NCBI GenBank assembly: GCA_945875975.1
Contig: CAMCMD010000009.1
Location: 1-64,000 of the forward strand
Length of the DNA: 64,000 nt
Direction of reading: 5' to 3'
Origin: Rickettsia typhi
GTDB lineage: Bacteria > Pseudomonadota > Alphaproteobacteria > Rickettsiales > Rickettsiaceae
Numbering within the stretch: position 1 is the stretch's first letter; each line of letters starts with the position of its first letter. Below are positions 7,218 through 15,713 of this stretch, one piece after another. Both the position numbers and the translations under genes were made by a program. The notes beneath the pieces are model-generated. The model did no database searches and was not told the origin of the DNA. It saw nothing but the letters and a program-made list of their open reading frames with translations.

Positions 7218-8123
7218 TTAATAATCAATCGTTTTAATTTGTCCGTCGTTGGAAATTCTAGTTAACACATAGTTCTGCACCTTTTCAAACGCTTTTGTTT
7301 CGATTTGACGAACTCTTTCTTTAGAAATATTATATTGAGAGCTCAAAGTGTCAAGTGTCAGCGGAGAGTCATTAAGTTTTCTTGCAGTTAGGATTTGTAC
7401 TTCACGTTCATTCAGTTCGCCCAATGCTTCTGATAAAATTTGCGTCTTGTTTCCCAAAATTTGTCTACGAGAAAGTATATCTTCTTGAGAAGGCTTTGAT
7501 TCTGGTAGTAGCTCTAACATTTCGCTACCAGAATTATCACTATCATTGTTTATGGTACGATTTAAGGACAAGTCCGGTCCTGAAAGTCTTTGGCTCATTT
7601 CGTTGACTTCTCTTACAGTAACGCCAAGTTCATCAGCTATAGCTTGATAATCGCCTTCATTAACTGATCTAGAGTACATGTTAGTAATTTTGTGTTTAAT
7701 CTTACTAAGGCTAAAGAAAAGCTTTTTTTGTGCCGATGTGGTACCAATTTTAACCAAAGACCAAGATTTAAGCACGTATTCTTGGATGGATGCTTTGATC
7801 CACCACATTGAATATGTTGATAATCTATACCCAAGGTCTGGATCGTATTTCTTTACCGCTTGCATCAGGCCTATATTACCTTCGGAAACTAATTCAGTTA
7901 TAGGTAAACCATAATTTCTATACCTCATAGCTATTTTTGCCACAAGCTTCAAATGGCTAGTAACTAGCTTATGGGCTGCCTCAAGATCTTGATTTTCTAG
8001 ATAGGCTTTTGCCAGCAGAAACTCTTCTTCCTTCGTTAAAGAAGGAATTTTATTAATTTCGCGTAAGTACATACTAAAACTAGCTTCGGAACTAACCGCT
8101 GGTAAGTTTTTTATATTTGACAT
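7218..8123 (-). CDS. rpoH: RNA polymerase sigma-32 factor
   Basis: 301 residues, the usual RpoH length. Region 1.2 begins SFSMYLREINKIPSLTKEEE; region 2 has ELVSEGNIGLMQAVKKYDPD and the promoter-melting segment YRLSTYSMWWIKASIQEYVL; the RpoH box lies in SWSLVKIGTTSAQKKLFF (the Q..LFF element characteristic of heat-shock sigma factors); region 4 ends with the helix-turn-helix YNISKERVRQIETKAFEKVQ. It directs RNA polymerase to heat-shock promoters, here probably including lon, hflKC and degP. Start ATG at 8123, upstream spacing to greA 53 bases on the same strand. Confidence 0.95.
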   Translation of the reverse strand: MSNIKNLPAVSSEASFSMYLREINKIPSLTKEEEFLLAKAYLENQDLEAAHKLVTSHLKLVAKIAMRYRNYGLPITELVSEGNIGLMQAVKKYDPDLGYRLSTYSMWWIKASIQEYVLKSWSLVKIGTTSAQKKLFFSLSKIKHKITNMYSRSVNEGDYQAIADELGVTVREVNEMSQRLSGPDLSLNRTINNDSDNSGSEMLELLPESKPSQEDILSRRQILGNKTQILSEALGELNEREVQILTARKLNDSPLTLDTLSSQYNISKERVRQIETKAFEKVQNYVLTRISNDGQIKTIDY

Positions 8124-8176
8124 CGAGTACCTTCGTATTAATTTAACTACTAAAATTGTAACACATAAATCTGTTA

Positions 8177-8659
8177 TCAGTCAAGATCTGAGAAGCTGAT
8201 ATCCAGGATTTCAAAGGCTTTATCACCTTTTGGAGTAGAAACTTCTACAATATCTCCTATAGATTTGCCGATTAGAGCTTTGGCAAGAGGAGATTTTGTT
8301 GAGATCCTGCTCTTTGAGATATCTGCTTCGTATTCGCCTGTAATATGGTAAGTAGATTCTTCTTCCGTATCATCATCAATTAGCTTTACGGTCGCCCCAA
8401 ACTTTACACTATCTGCTTTCAGTTTTGAGGTATCAATAATCTCGGCTCTAGAAAATTTATCTTCTAAATCTAGAATTCTGCCTTCAATAAAACTCTGCTT
8501 ATCTCTGGCAGCGTGATATTCTGCGTTCTCTGATAAGTCGCCAAATTCTCTTGCTGTAGATATTGCTTCAATTACAGCCGGACGCTCTACTGATTTGAGT
8601 TGTTTTATTTCTCTCTCTAATTTTTCATACCCTTTCCTGGTAATTGGAAATTTGTCCAT
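8177..8659 (-). CDS. greA: transcription elongation factor GreA
   Basis: 160 residues, typical length. The N-terminal coiled coil starts MDKFPITRKGYEKLEREIKQ and contains the tip acidic pair region EFGDLSENAEYHAARDKQSF that reaches the polymerase active site. The C-terminal FKBP-like domain includes KSPLAKALIGKSIGDIVEV. It stimulates cleavage of backtracked transcripts. It lies 53 bases upstream of rpoH, so the two may be co-transcribed, and is divergent from the kinase-like gene. Confidence 0.96.
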   Translation of the reverse strand: MDKFPITRKGYEKLEREIKQLKSVERPAVIEAISTAREFGDLSENAEYHAARDKQSFIEGRILDLEDKFSRAEIIDTSKLKADSVKFGATVKLIDDDTEEESTYHITGEYEADISKSRISTKSPLAKALIGKSIGDIVEVSTPKGDKAFEILDISFSDLD

Positions 8660-8741
8660 AGTTATTAGTTCTTGTTTATGTTAAGATCTCAGAGTATATT
8701 TATACCTATATATTTTGTCAAATCTGCTTTGAAATTCTATT

Positions 8742-9356
8742 ATGTATAACACAGAGTTAAATTTCGAAATCCAACGCAAAGTGTTTCACCTTTGTAGTCT
8801 AATTTTTCCTATTGCCTATTTATTCATCCCTAAAATGATAATGGCCCTTACTCTTGCAGTTATCGCTGGTATCACCCTTTACTTAGATATATTTAGGCAT
8901 TATAACCCCAAAATTAAAGAGCTTATAAAAAATATTTTTGGAAAAATTATACGAGAAGAGGAAGATAGTGGACAATTTGTTTTAAGTGGAGCTAGTTACA
9001 TGGCTCTAGGTTTTTTGGTTAGTTGTTTGCTTTTCTCAAAAGGATTAGCAATTACTTCGTGGCTGGTTCTGATAGTTTCAGATTGTTTTGCTGCTATTGT
9101 AGGTATGAAATATGGCTCACCTTTGTTCAACGGAAAATCCTACGCGGGTGCTTTCTCATTCTTTATATCGTCCGTATTAATTAGTGTTATGACATATTTT
9201 ATTATTGGTTATAGCACGAGTTTTGTCATTATTTTGATTAGCTCATTGGTAACCACGATAGTTGAATTCTTTTCAGATCAAATTAAAGTTAATGATAATT
9301 TTTCTGTTCCATTAACGTACGCTTTAGTAACGTTTGTTCTTAGTCTTATGGTATGA
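8742..9356 (+). CDS. polyprenol/diacylglycerol kinase-like membrane protein
   Basis: 204 residues with about seven membrane segments. The first residues NFEIQRKVFHLCSLIFPI show the R[KR]xxH start seen in the SEC59/DGK1/VTE5 family of CTP-dependent lipid kinases, and the sequence LIVSDCFAAIVGMKYGSP followed by NGKSYAGAFSFF matches the family's D..A...G...G...K..EGS element. The phosphoryl acceptor may be an isoprenoid alcohol or diacylglycerol, so it likely feeds undecaprenyl or phospholipid recycling in the inner membrane. Its stop overlaps the dnaG start by ATGA, a conserved-looking coupling. The family call is fairly good; the substrate is inference. Confidence 0.7.
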   Translation: MYNTELNFEIQRKVFHLCSLIFPIAYLFIPKMIMALTLAVIAGITLYLDIFRHYNPKIKELIKNIFGKIIREEEDSGQFVLSGASYMALGFLVSCLLFSKGLAITSWLVLIVSDCFAAIVGMKYGSPLFNGKSYAGAFSFFISSVLISVMTYFIIGYSTSFVIILISSLVTTIVEFFSDQIKVNDNFSVPLTYALVTFVLSLMV

Positions 9357-11119
9357 GGCTTCCTCTAGAATTTTATAATCATTTAAGAAACGCTGTTCGT
9401 ATATCAGATATAGTGCGTTTGAGAATTTTGCTTACAAAAAAGGGCAATGAATATCTTGGAGTATGTCCATTCCATGATGAAAAGACTCCATCTTTCACAG
9501 TGAATGATGTAAAGAGGTTTTACCATTGCTTTGGTTGCGGGGCTCATGGAGACGTTATTCGCTTTGTTTCGGAAACTAATGGTATTAGTTATAAGGATTC
9601 TGCAATAAAAATAGCTCAGGAAAATGGTATAGAGTTACCAAAATTATCTCCGGAGCAGGAAAAGGTATATGAAGAAGCTGACCAAATATATAACATACTT
9701 GAACTTGCCTCGCAATTTTTTGTTGATAATCTTAGTGCGGAAATTAGATCTTATCTTAGCAAGAGAGGGTTAGGGGATAACACTATAAACGATTTCACTA
9801 TAGGTTATGCTCCTGGAGGTGGAGAACTGGAAAAGTTTTTCGAAAAAAAATCAATACCGCTTAAGGATTTATTAAAATCTGGTCTTTTTGGTAAAAAAGA
9901 AGATGGTAGGATATATGAAGTTTTTAATAAACGTATTATGTTTCCCATAAGGAATAGCTATAATAAGATGGTGGCTTTTGGCGGTAGGGCAATTGGTGAG
10001 GCGATGCCTAAGTACATTAATTCTCCCGAAACAGTAATATTTAAAAAATCTGAAACTATGTATGGAGAAAATCTAGCTACAAGTCATATATACAAAGACA
10101 ATTATGCTATCCTTGTTGAAGGATATATGGATGTAATAGCGTTGCACCAAGCTGGTTTTAAGCAAGCCGTGGCGTGCCTGGGCACGGCTGTGACTGAAAG
10201 TCACATACAGAAACTTTGGCGTACGTGTGATGAAATTATAGCATGTTTGGACGGTGATAATGCTGGAATAAGAGCCAGCGGCAGGATAATTGATCTAGCT
10301 ATCCCAAGTATTACTGCTGATAAATCGATATCATTTGTTCAATTACCTGATTCACTCGATCCAGATGACTTAATCAAATCTGGTGGTAAAACGGCGTTTC
10401 AAAAAGTTTTGACCGGTAGAATCGGTCTGTCTGAAATGATTTGGAAAAAAGAGTTTCAAGGTAAGAATTTTAACACAGCAGAATCTAAGGCTAGTTTAGA
10501 GAAGCGTCTTGATAGCCATATATCTCTTGTGAAAGACAATGTGCTTAAAGCAAATTTTAGACGTTATTTTAAAGATATGATTTGGACAAATCTTATAAGA
10601 AAAAAATCTTCTAAGGAATATGAAAAATCATCTATCGCTAGTGAGATTTATGTTGCGAAACAATACTCGGAAATAGAGTTCTCAGAATTTGCAATATGTG
10701 CTTTTATGGTAAAATTTCCTCAAGTTGCTTTAGGCATGGTAGAAGATATAACGCTTGTAGACGAAGAGTTAAACGACTTTAAAAATTGGATCGTTGAATT
10801 CATCAATATCCATGCTGAACACGGAAATATTACGTTAGAGGAAGTAAAAAGAACTAGATTTTTTGATACTTATTTAGTATTATCTGCCCCAAATAATTTG
10901 TTTTTAGATACTAGTTTTTTAAATAAAACAGACATTGATCAAAAACTAGCTTTTGAGTTGCTGTGCAAAAAGCACTATCTGTTGTTATTAAAACAAGAAT
11001 ATGTTGAGGTATCAAAAGGTAGTTTTGATGATGTTCAGTCCAAGTCTTTCTCTTATTTGAAGGAAATTCAAAAGATTTCCAAAGAACTGATCCAGCTAAG
11101 CGAGAAATTTATAAATTAA
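9353..11119 (+). CDS. dnaG: DNA primase
   Basis: 588 residues. The N-terminal CHC2 zinc finger is [11 protein letters not shown] with [11 protein letters not shown] (C-x2-H...C-x2-C). The RNA polymerase core follows ([40 protein letters not shown]), then the TOPRIM motif [17 protein letters not shown] with the acidic DxD region [12 protein letters not shown]. The C-terminal helicase-binding domain is poorly conserved, as usual. It makes primers for chromosome replication with DnaB. It overlaps the preceding lipid-kinase-like gene by four bases and is followed after 19 bases by rpoD, the arrangement dnaG-rpoD that is common in proteobacteria. Confidence 0.97.
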   Translation: MRLPLEFYNHLRNAVRISDIVRLRILLTKKGNEYLGVCPFHDEKTPSFTVNDVKRFYHCFGCGAHGDVIRFVSETNGISYKDSAIKIAQENGIELPKLSPEQEKVYEEADQIYNILELASQFFVDNLSAEIRSYLSKRGLGDNTINDFTIGYAPGGGELEKFFEKKSIPLKDLLKSGLFGKKEDGRIYEVFNKRIMFPIRNSYNKMVAFGGRAIGEAMPKYINSPETVIFKKSETMYGENLATSHIYKDNYAILVEGYMDVIALHQAGFKQAVACLGTAVTESHIQKLWRTCDEIIACLDGDNAGIRASGRIIDLAIPSITADKSISFVQLPDSLDPDDLIKSGGKTAFQKVLTGRIGLSEMIWKKEFQGKNFNTAESKASLEKRLDSHISLVKDNVLKANFRRYFKDMIWTNLIRKKSSKEYEKSSIASEIYVAKQYSEIEFSEFAICAFMVKFPQVALGMVEDITLVDEELNDFKNWIVEFINIHAEHGNITLEEVKRTRFFDTYLVLSAPNNLFLDTSFLNKTDIDQKLAFELLCKKHYLLLLKQEYVEVSKGSFDDVQSKSFSYLKEIQKISKELIQLSEKFIN

Positions 11120-11138
11120 CCTGAATTTGAGAACCCGA

Positions 11139-13058
11139 ATGATAAAAGAAAAGAAGGTAATTAGCACTAAAGAAAAGAAGGTCCAAGATTTGGATAACCT
11201 AGTGTCTACAAGTAAAAAAAAGGGTTTTGTTACTTATAACGAGCTAAATAAATCTATTCCAGCTAGCAAGAAGCTTTCTGTGGATGAGCTCGAGAATGCT
11301 ATTTCCAAATTCTCGGAAGCCGGAATCGATATTATTGAAGAAGATGATGAGGACATAAAGCTTGATATCAACGTTAACGAAGAACTGACTGTTTTCAATA
11401 GAATAGCAGACGCTGAAGAAGAAAGTGAGGAAGAAGATTTAGGCTCTACGGATGATCCGGTTCGTCTGTATTTGCGTGATATGGGTGGCGTTGAGTTGCT
11501 ATCTCGTGAAAATGAGATTGAAATCGCCAAGAGAATAGATGAAGGAAAAGAGTTGATGCTCAACTCTTTGTGTGAAAGTCCATTAGCAATGAAACGCTTC
11601 ATCAAATGGTTTGAAGATCTTGTAAACGAAAAAATCATGCTTAGGGATTTGATAGATCTCGAAGCAAATATGGGTAATGATGACCCTTTGATTGTCGAAG
11701 AAGAAGAGACGGAGGACGAAGAAGAAGGCAGAGGTGACCATACGAAATCTGGCCTAGAGGAAGAAGAAACCTCAACTTTATCGATTTCTGCGATGGAAAC
11801 GGAGCTCCTTCCCGCCATTACTGATAAGATGGAAAGTATTGCAAAATTATGCGATGCTATTTTAGTTGAAACTAAAAAGCATGTTGCCCAAAAGTTAAAA
11901 CCCGATTCTCTTAAGAGTAATAAAAGTTATGGAAAGCTGTTGATTTCATTAGTAGCAGAAGTTTCATCTTTGCATTTTAATAATAAACGTATCGAAGAAA
12001 TTTTATCTGAAGTTTATGAGGTAAATAAGAACCTTGTAAATAGAGAAGTGAAGCTTTTAAAACTTGCAGAGAAGTATAAAATTAACCGTCAAAGTTTCTT
12101 AAAAGACTTTGGTGGTTCAGATTATGGACAAGAGTGGCTAAATAAAATTCAATCTAAAAAAGAAGTCGCTTGGAAGAACTTTGTTGCTCAAGAGCAAGAC
12201 ACGATTGATACAATTCTTGAAGAATTTAGATCTGTTGAGCAAGAGGTTGGTTTAGCTATTGGTGAATTTAAAAGGATAGTGGGGGCTATTCAGAGAGGTG
12301 ATAGGCAAGCTTCAAGAGCAAAAAAAGAGATGATAGAAGCTAATTTGCGCCTAGTTATTTCAATTGCAAAAAAATATGCTAACAGAGGTCTACAGTTCCT
12401 TGATTTAATACAGGAAGGTAATATTGGGCTGATGAAAGCGGTAGACAAGTTTGAGTATAGTAGAGGCTTTAAATTTTCTACTTATGCTACTTGGTGGATA
12501 CGTCAGGCTATAACAAGATCAATTGCTGATCAGGCTAGAACGATTCGAATTCCTGTTCATATGATCGAGACTATTAATAAAATTATTCGTACGTCAAGAC
12601 AAATGCTCGGCGAACTTGGATATGAACCGACGCCAGCAGAAATTGCTGTAAGACTATCTATGCCTATTGATAGAGTTCGTAAAGTTATGAAGATTGCCAA
12701 GGAGCCAGTGAGCCTTGAAAATCCAGTTGGGGACGAAGATGGGAGTTATTTAGGTGACTTTATTGAGGATAAAAATGCGATTTTGCCAAGCGAAGCTGCT
12801 TTCCAGTCAAATTTACGAGAGACTACTACTAGGATTCTTTCGACTCTTACTCCAAGAGAAGAGCGGGTACTAAGAATGAGATTTGGTATTGGAGTTCATA
12901 CGGATCATACACTTGAAGAAGTTGGGCAACAGTTTAACGTAACTCGGGAGCGTATACGCCAGATAGAAGCCAAGGCTCTGCGTAAATTAAAGCATCCGAC
13001 AAGATCGAAGAAAATGATTAGTTTCCTTAGTGGGTCAGGTCACAATACTAATGGCTAA
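11139..13058 (+). CDS. rpoD: RNA polymerase primary sigma factor (sigma-70)
   Basis: 639 residues from ATG 11139. Region 1.1 at the N-terminus, an acidic stretch at about 85-105, region 1.2 [20 protein letters not shown], a long non-conserved insert with an acidic patch (about 195-220), and regions 2-4: [40 protein letters not shown], region 3 with [19 protein letters not shown], and region 4.2 [20 protein letters not shown]. It is the housekeeping sigma factor. It follows dnaG directly and precedes truA by 19 bases, so these may share a transcript. Confidence 0.97.
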   Translation: MIKEKKVISTKEKKVQDLDNLVSTSKKKGFVTYNELNKSIPASKKLSVDELENAISKFSEAGIDIIEEDDEDIKLDINVNEELTVFNRIADAEEESEEEDLGSTDDPVRLYLRDMGGVELLSRENEIEIAKRIDEGKELMLNSLCESPLAMKRFIKWFEDLVNEKIMLRDLIDLEANMGNDDPLIVEEEETEDEEEGRGDHTKSGLEEEETSTLSISAMETELLPAITDKMESIAKLCDAILVETKKHVAQKLKPDSLKSNKSYGKLLISLVAEVSSLHFNNKRIEEILSEVYEVNKNLVNREVKLLKLAEKYKINRQSFLKDFGGSDYGQEWLNKIQSKKEVAWKNFVAQEQDTIDTILEEFRSVEQEVGLAIGEFKRIVGAIQRGDRQASRAKKEMIEANLRLVISIAKKYANRGLQFLDLIQEGNIGLMKAVDKFEYSRGFKFSTYATWWIRQAITRSIADQARTIRIPVHMIETINKIIRTSRQMLGELGYEPTPAEIAVRLSMPIDRVRKVMKIAKEPVSLENPVGDEDGSYLGDFIEDKNAILPSEAAFQSNLRETTTRILSTLTPREERVLRMRFGIGVHTDHTLEEVGQQFNVTRERIRQIEAKALRKLKHPTRSKKMISFLSGSGHNTNG

Positions 13059-13077
13059 GAGAAAATAGATATCTAAA

Positions 13078-13824
13078 ATGGAAAACACTTATAGATACAA
13101 GATCACACTTGAGTATCTTGGATCTGGTTATTGTGGATGGCAAAGGCAAAAGGATGGACTGTCTTTGCAACAAATTGTTGAAGATGCTATTTACGCATTT
13201 AGTAAAGAACGTGTATCGGTAAGTGTTGCTGGCCGGACTGACGCTGGAGTTAACGCTTATGGTCAAGTGGCGCACTTTGATCTTTACAAGAAATTTGAAC
13301 CCAAAAGGCTTATGCACTCAATTAATCATTTTTGCACTGGTCATACTATTGGCGTAGTGGCTGCCCAGTTGGTTGACTCAAAATTCAATGCCAGATTTTC
13401 TGCAAAATCCAGGCACTATGTTTATAAAATATTAAATCGCAAACAAGTCAATATAGTGAGCAAAGGTCTGGTATGTTTGGTCAAGGATAACCTTGATATA
13501 GCTGCAATGCAAAGAGCATCTGAATATCTCTTGGGTCGTCATGATTTTAGTTCATTTAGGGCGAGTGAATGCCAAGCAAAATCGCCAATGAAAACTGTTG
13601 ATAAAATAGAGATTATAAAACATGGAGAGCTTATCGAGATACATGTTTCAGCTTTATCGTTTTTGCATCATATGGTAAGAAATATTGTTGGAAGCCTAGT
13701 AATGGTGGGCAAAGGGCGTTGGTCAGAACAAAAAATTAAAGAAGCGTTAGAAGCAAAAGACAGGAGAGCTGCTGGACCCACTGCACCAGCAGAAGGTTTA
13801 TATTTTTTACGTGTAGATTATTAA
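13078..13824 (+). CDS. truA: tRNA pseudouridine synthase A
   Basis: 248 residues, normal for TruA, which makes pseudouridine at positions 38-40 of the anticodon stem-loop. The catalytic aspartate sits in the motif VAGRTDAGVNAYGQVAHFD; other family elements are YLGSGYCGWQRQKDGLSLQQ near the N-terminus, FNARFSAKSRHYVYKI, and SFLHHMVRNIVGSLVMVGKG. It lies between rpoD and prmC on the same strand, one base before the prmC start codon. Confidence 0.96.
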   Translation: MENTYRYKITLEYLGSGYCGWQRQKDGLSLQQIVEDAIYAFSKERVSVSVAGRTDAGVNAYGQVAHFDLYKKFEPKRLMHSINHFCTGHTIGVVAAQLVDSKFNARFSAKSRHYVYKILNRKQVNIVSKGLVCLVKDNLDIAAMQRASEYLLGRHDFSSFRASECQAKSPMKTVDKIEIIKHGELIEIHVSALSFLHHMVRNIVGSLVMVGKGRWSEQKIKEALEAKDRRAAGPTAPAEGLYFLRVDY

Positions 13825-13825
13825 C

Positions 13826-14686
13826 GTGCAGATTAAACAAGCTTTAACAATAGCGGCAGAGAAGTGTCAAAACAGTTCCACGCCTAACCTGGATGTCAGG
13901 GTTATTCTGTGCAATGTATTATCGTTATCTTATGAACAATTGCTGATTAAATATAATGATCTATTATCTGAATTAGAAGAGGAGCGGTTCTTTAGTCTGT
14001 TGGAGAGAAGGATATCAATGGAGCCTATAGCATATATTGTCGGTAAACAGGAGTTTTATGGGAGGGATTTTATTGTTGATAAAAGCGTTCTAATACCTAG
14101 GCCGGAGACGGAATTGCTTGTTGATAGTATTATAGAGGATTATAACGTTCGGCACTTAGGTAATGATATAAAAATCTTAGAGCTTGGCACCGGTAGCGGG
14201 GCAATCTCAGTTACTATAGCAAACGAAATACTAATGGCTGATATTCTTGCGGTTGATATAAGTCAAGAGGCTCTTAACGTTGCAAAGATTAACGCTCATA
14301 AGCATAATGTTAGTAGACAAATGAAATTTATCCAGAGCGATTGGTTTAGTAATATTCCGGAATGTCGGTACGATTACATTGTTAGTAACCCGCCTTATAT
14401 AGCATATCATGAAAAATCCTGTGTAAGCTCAAGTACTATTCTTTTTGAGCCTGATCTTGCTTTATATGCAAATGATGATGGTTTGTCGGCTTACAAAGCA
14501 ATAATTAATTCTGCCTCAACTTATTTAAAATCTGGTGGAAAGCTTTTTTTTGAAATAGGATATAATCAACGTGATAAAGTTTTAGATATTTTAAAGGAAT
14601 ATGATTTTACTGATGTGGTCACTAAAAGAGACATGTCTGGTCATAATCGCGTCTTAATAGCTAAACAATACTTTTCTGAGATCTAA
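13826..14686 (+). CDS. prmC: peptide chain release factor glutamine methyltransferase
   Basis: 286 residues. The N-terminal helical domain is followed by the methyltransferase with YIVGKQEFYGRDFIVDKSVL and IPRPETELLVD (family-specific), the SAM-binding ILELGTGSGAISVTIA, and the catalytic NPPY in YIVSNPPYIAYHE. It methylates the GGQ glutamine of RF1/RF2. The start codon is GTG at 13826, one base after the truA stop, which suggests coupled translation; no clear alternative ATG fits the family N-terminus. Confidence 0.96.
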   Translation: MQIKQALTIAAEKCQNSSTPNLDVRVILCNVLSLSYEQLLIKYNDLLSELEEERFFSLLERRISMEPIAYIVGKQEFYGRDFIVDKSVLIPRPETELLVDSIIEDYNVRHLGNDIKILELGTGSGAISVTIANEILMADILAVDISQEALNVAKINAHKHNVSRQMKFIQSDWFSNIPECRYDYIVSNPPYIAYHEKSCVSSSTILFEPDLALYANDDGLSAYKAIINSASTYLKSGGKLFFEIGYNQRDKVLDILKEYDFTDVVTKRDMSGHNRVLIAKQYFSEI

Positions 14687-14802
14687 TATTTGAAGCGATA
14701 TAGGGTAAGGTGTGTTAAAAATGCATAGTTTTATGAATGTGCTTGAAAATGTTACGAATTGATAAGAAAAATCTGTATCTACAAATTCAATATTGATTTA
14801 AT

Positions 14803-14839
14803 ATTTGACACTGCACAAGGCCGGGTGGCTTTGTCAAAT
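14803..14839 (+). promoter_or_regulatory. hairpin in the leader of the short bufA gene
   Basis: ATTTGACA (14803-14810) pairs perfectly with TGTCAAAT (14832-14839). Inside, ACAAGGCC (14815-14822), loop GGGT and GGCTTTGT (14827-14834) form an eight-pair stem with one G-U. The two stems share 14832-14834, so they may be alternative states or one long bulged hairpin. It ends 29 bases before the start codon. This G+C-rich hairpin stands out in an AT-rich spacer and could be an attenuator, a protein site or a terminator-like structure. Confidence 0.45.
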
Positions 14840-14868
14840 TAATTTATCGAATAATAGTGGTAAAAAAT

Positions 14869-15096
14869 ATGGTTAAATCAAGATTACTTGCTACAGCATT
14901 TGCAGTAGCTGCTCTTTCATTCACTAGTGCACAAGCAGCTGATGTTGCTAAAGAAGGCATGATGGAAAAATGTAAAGTTGGTGCTAAACACACTGAAGTT
15001 ATGGTTCCAAAAGGTGAATGTGAAAAAGTAATGAAAGGCGACATGAGTGGCCTTACTGAAGAAGTTAAAGCTGAAGTTGAAGCTGCTTCAAAGTAA
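14869..15096 (+). CDS. shortened bufferin precursor (BufA, DUF2282-like), central cysteines absent
   Basis: 75 residues from ATG 14869, chosen because it aligns exactly with the start of the long precursor downstream (a GTG at 14857 would add four residues). Residues 1-23 form a Sec signal peptide almost identical to that of the long copy ([18 protein letters not shown], cleavage after AQA). The mature part keeps EGMMEKC and VMVPKGEC followed by KGDMSG, that is, only the first and last of the four family cysteines (C35 and C51); about 29 residues that carry the two central cysteines in the long copy are missing. DNA identity over the signal peptide and C-terminal parts is very high, so it is a tandem duplicate with an internal deletion. 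It is open and has conserved ends, so it is probably expressed. Whether it can be modified or bind metal is unknown. Confidence 0.82.
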   Translation: MVKSRLLATAFAVAALSFTSAQAADVAKEGMMEKCKVGAKHTEVMVPKGECEKVMKGDMSGLTEEVKAEVEAASK

Positions 15097-15130
15097 TTCT
15101 ATTTAGATTTTAATGGAATAATTATATTAC

Positions 15131-15166
15131 AACACCAATATTTATTTTAAACCAAGTATTGGTGTT
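15131..15166. promoter_or_regulatory. perfect 10-bp inverted repeat between the two bufA genes
   Basis: AACACCAATA (15131-15140) and TATTGGTGTT (15157-15166) are exact inverted copies separated by 16 bases. The right arm overlaps the first two bases of the probable -35 element of the long bufA gene. With no T run after it, a repressor site or a processing hairpin is as likely as a terminator for the short gene. Confidence 0.5.
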
Positions 15167-15196
15167 GACTAAAGACCTGGAACTTTTGTGTAAACT
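15165..15196 (+). promoter_or_regulatory. probable promoter of the long bufA gene
   Basis: TTGACT (15165-15170) and TGTAAA (15189-15194) are separated by 18 bases, a fair sigma-70-type match, about 55 bases before the ATG. Weak evidence beyond the hexamers. Confidence 0.4.
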
Positions 15197-15248
15197 CAGT
15201 TTCGGGTTAATTTTTAACTAGTTCATCAATAAAGTTAATGGTAAAAAA

Positions 15249-15563
15249 ATGAAAAAATCAAAATTACTTGCTACAGCATTTGCATTAGCTGCACTTTCAT
15301 TCACTAGTGCACAAGCAGCAGATGCTCCAGAAGGAATGGAGAAATGTAAAGCTGTTGACTCTGAAGGTAACAGCATAATTCTAGAGCATAAAGGTGATTG
15401 TGCTAGTAAATCAGGATCATGTGCAGGCCGCAACAAAGCTGGTGATGCAGAAGCTTGGATTATGGTGCCAAAGGGCGAATGTGATAAAATCAACAAAGGC
15501 GACATGAGTGGCGTTTCTGATGAAATTAAAGCGAAGCTTGTTACTGAGGATGCTGCGGAATAA
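15249..15563 (+). CDS. bufA: bufferin precursor peptide BufA (DUF2282)
   Basis: 104 residues. A Sec signal peptide spans residues 1-23 ([21 protein letters not shown]). The mature peptide has the DUF2282 pattern EGMEKC (C33), HKGDC (C51), SGSC-AGR (C58) and the signature WIMVPKGEC (C78), the four conserved cysteines of bufferin/BufA precursors. Bufferins, as I know them from recent work on Caulobacter, are exported RiPPs in which BufB/BufC convert the central cysteines to thiooxazoles so that the peptide binds copper in the periplasm. Here bufB, bufC and a DoxX gene follow, which supports that role. The signal peptide is unusual for RiPP leaders but typical of this family. It has its own probable promoter and is followed by a strong hairpin. 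Confidence 0.88.
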   Translation: MKKSKLLATAFALAALSFTSAQAADAPEGMEKCKAVDSEGNSIILEHKGDCASKSGSCAGRNKAGDAEAWIMVPKGECDKINKGDMSGVSDEIKAKLVTEDAAE

Positions 15564-15589
15564 TACATAAAGATTCCTAGTCAATCAAA

Positions 15590-15625
15590 AGAAGAAATTC
15601 TGAATTTTTATTCAGGATTTCTTCT
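15590..15625 (+). terminator. 15-bp hairpin between bufA and bufB
   Basis: The left arm 15590-15604 (AGAAGAAATTCTGAA) and right arm 15611-15625 pair over 15 positions with one G-U and a six-base loop TTTTTA. It is followed by AATAAAAAAG, not a T run, so on the plus strand it is more likely a partial terminator or an mRNA-protecting end that keeps precursor mRNA in excess over bufBC. Confidence 0.55.
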
Positions 15626-15713
15626 AATAAAAAAGTTATGGCGACCTGGATTTGCTTTTATTATAGCTATCATCCTTTAAAGGTAGGGGGATAACTCAAC
15701 TAAAACTACTAAC

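Noticed and set aside
11234-11818. long serine-rich open frame antisense to rpoD
   Set aside because: A shadow of the acidic, GAA/GAG-rich region of rpoD; no independent signals.
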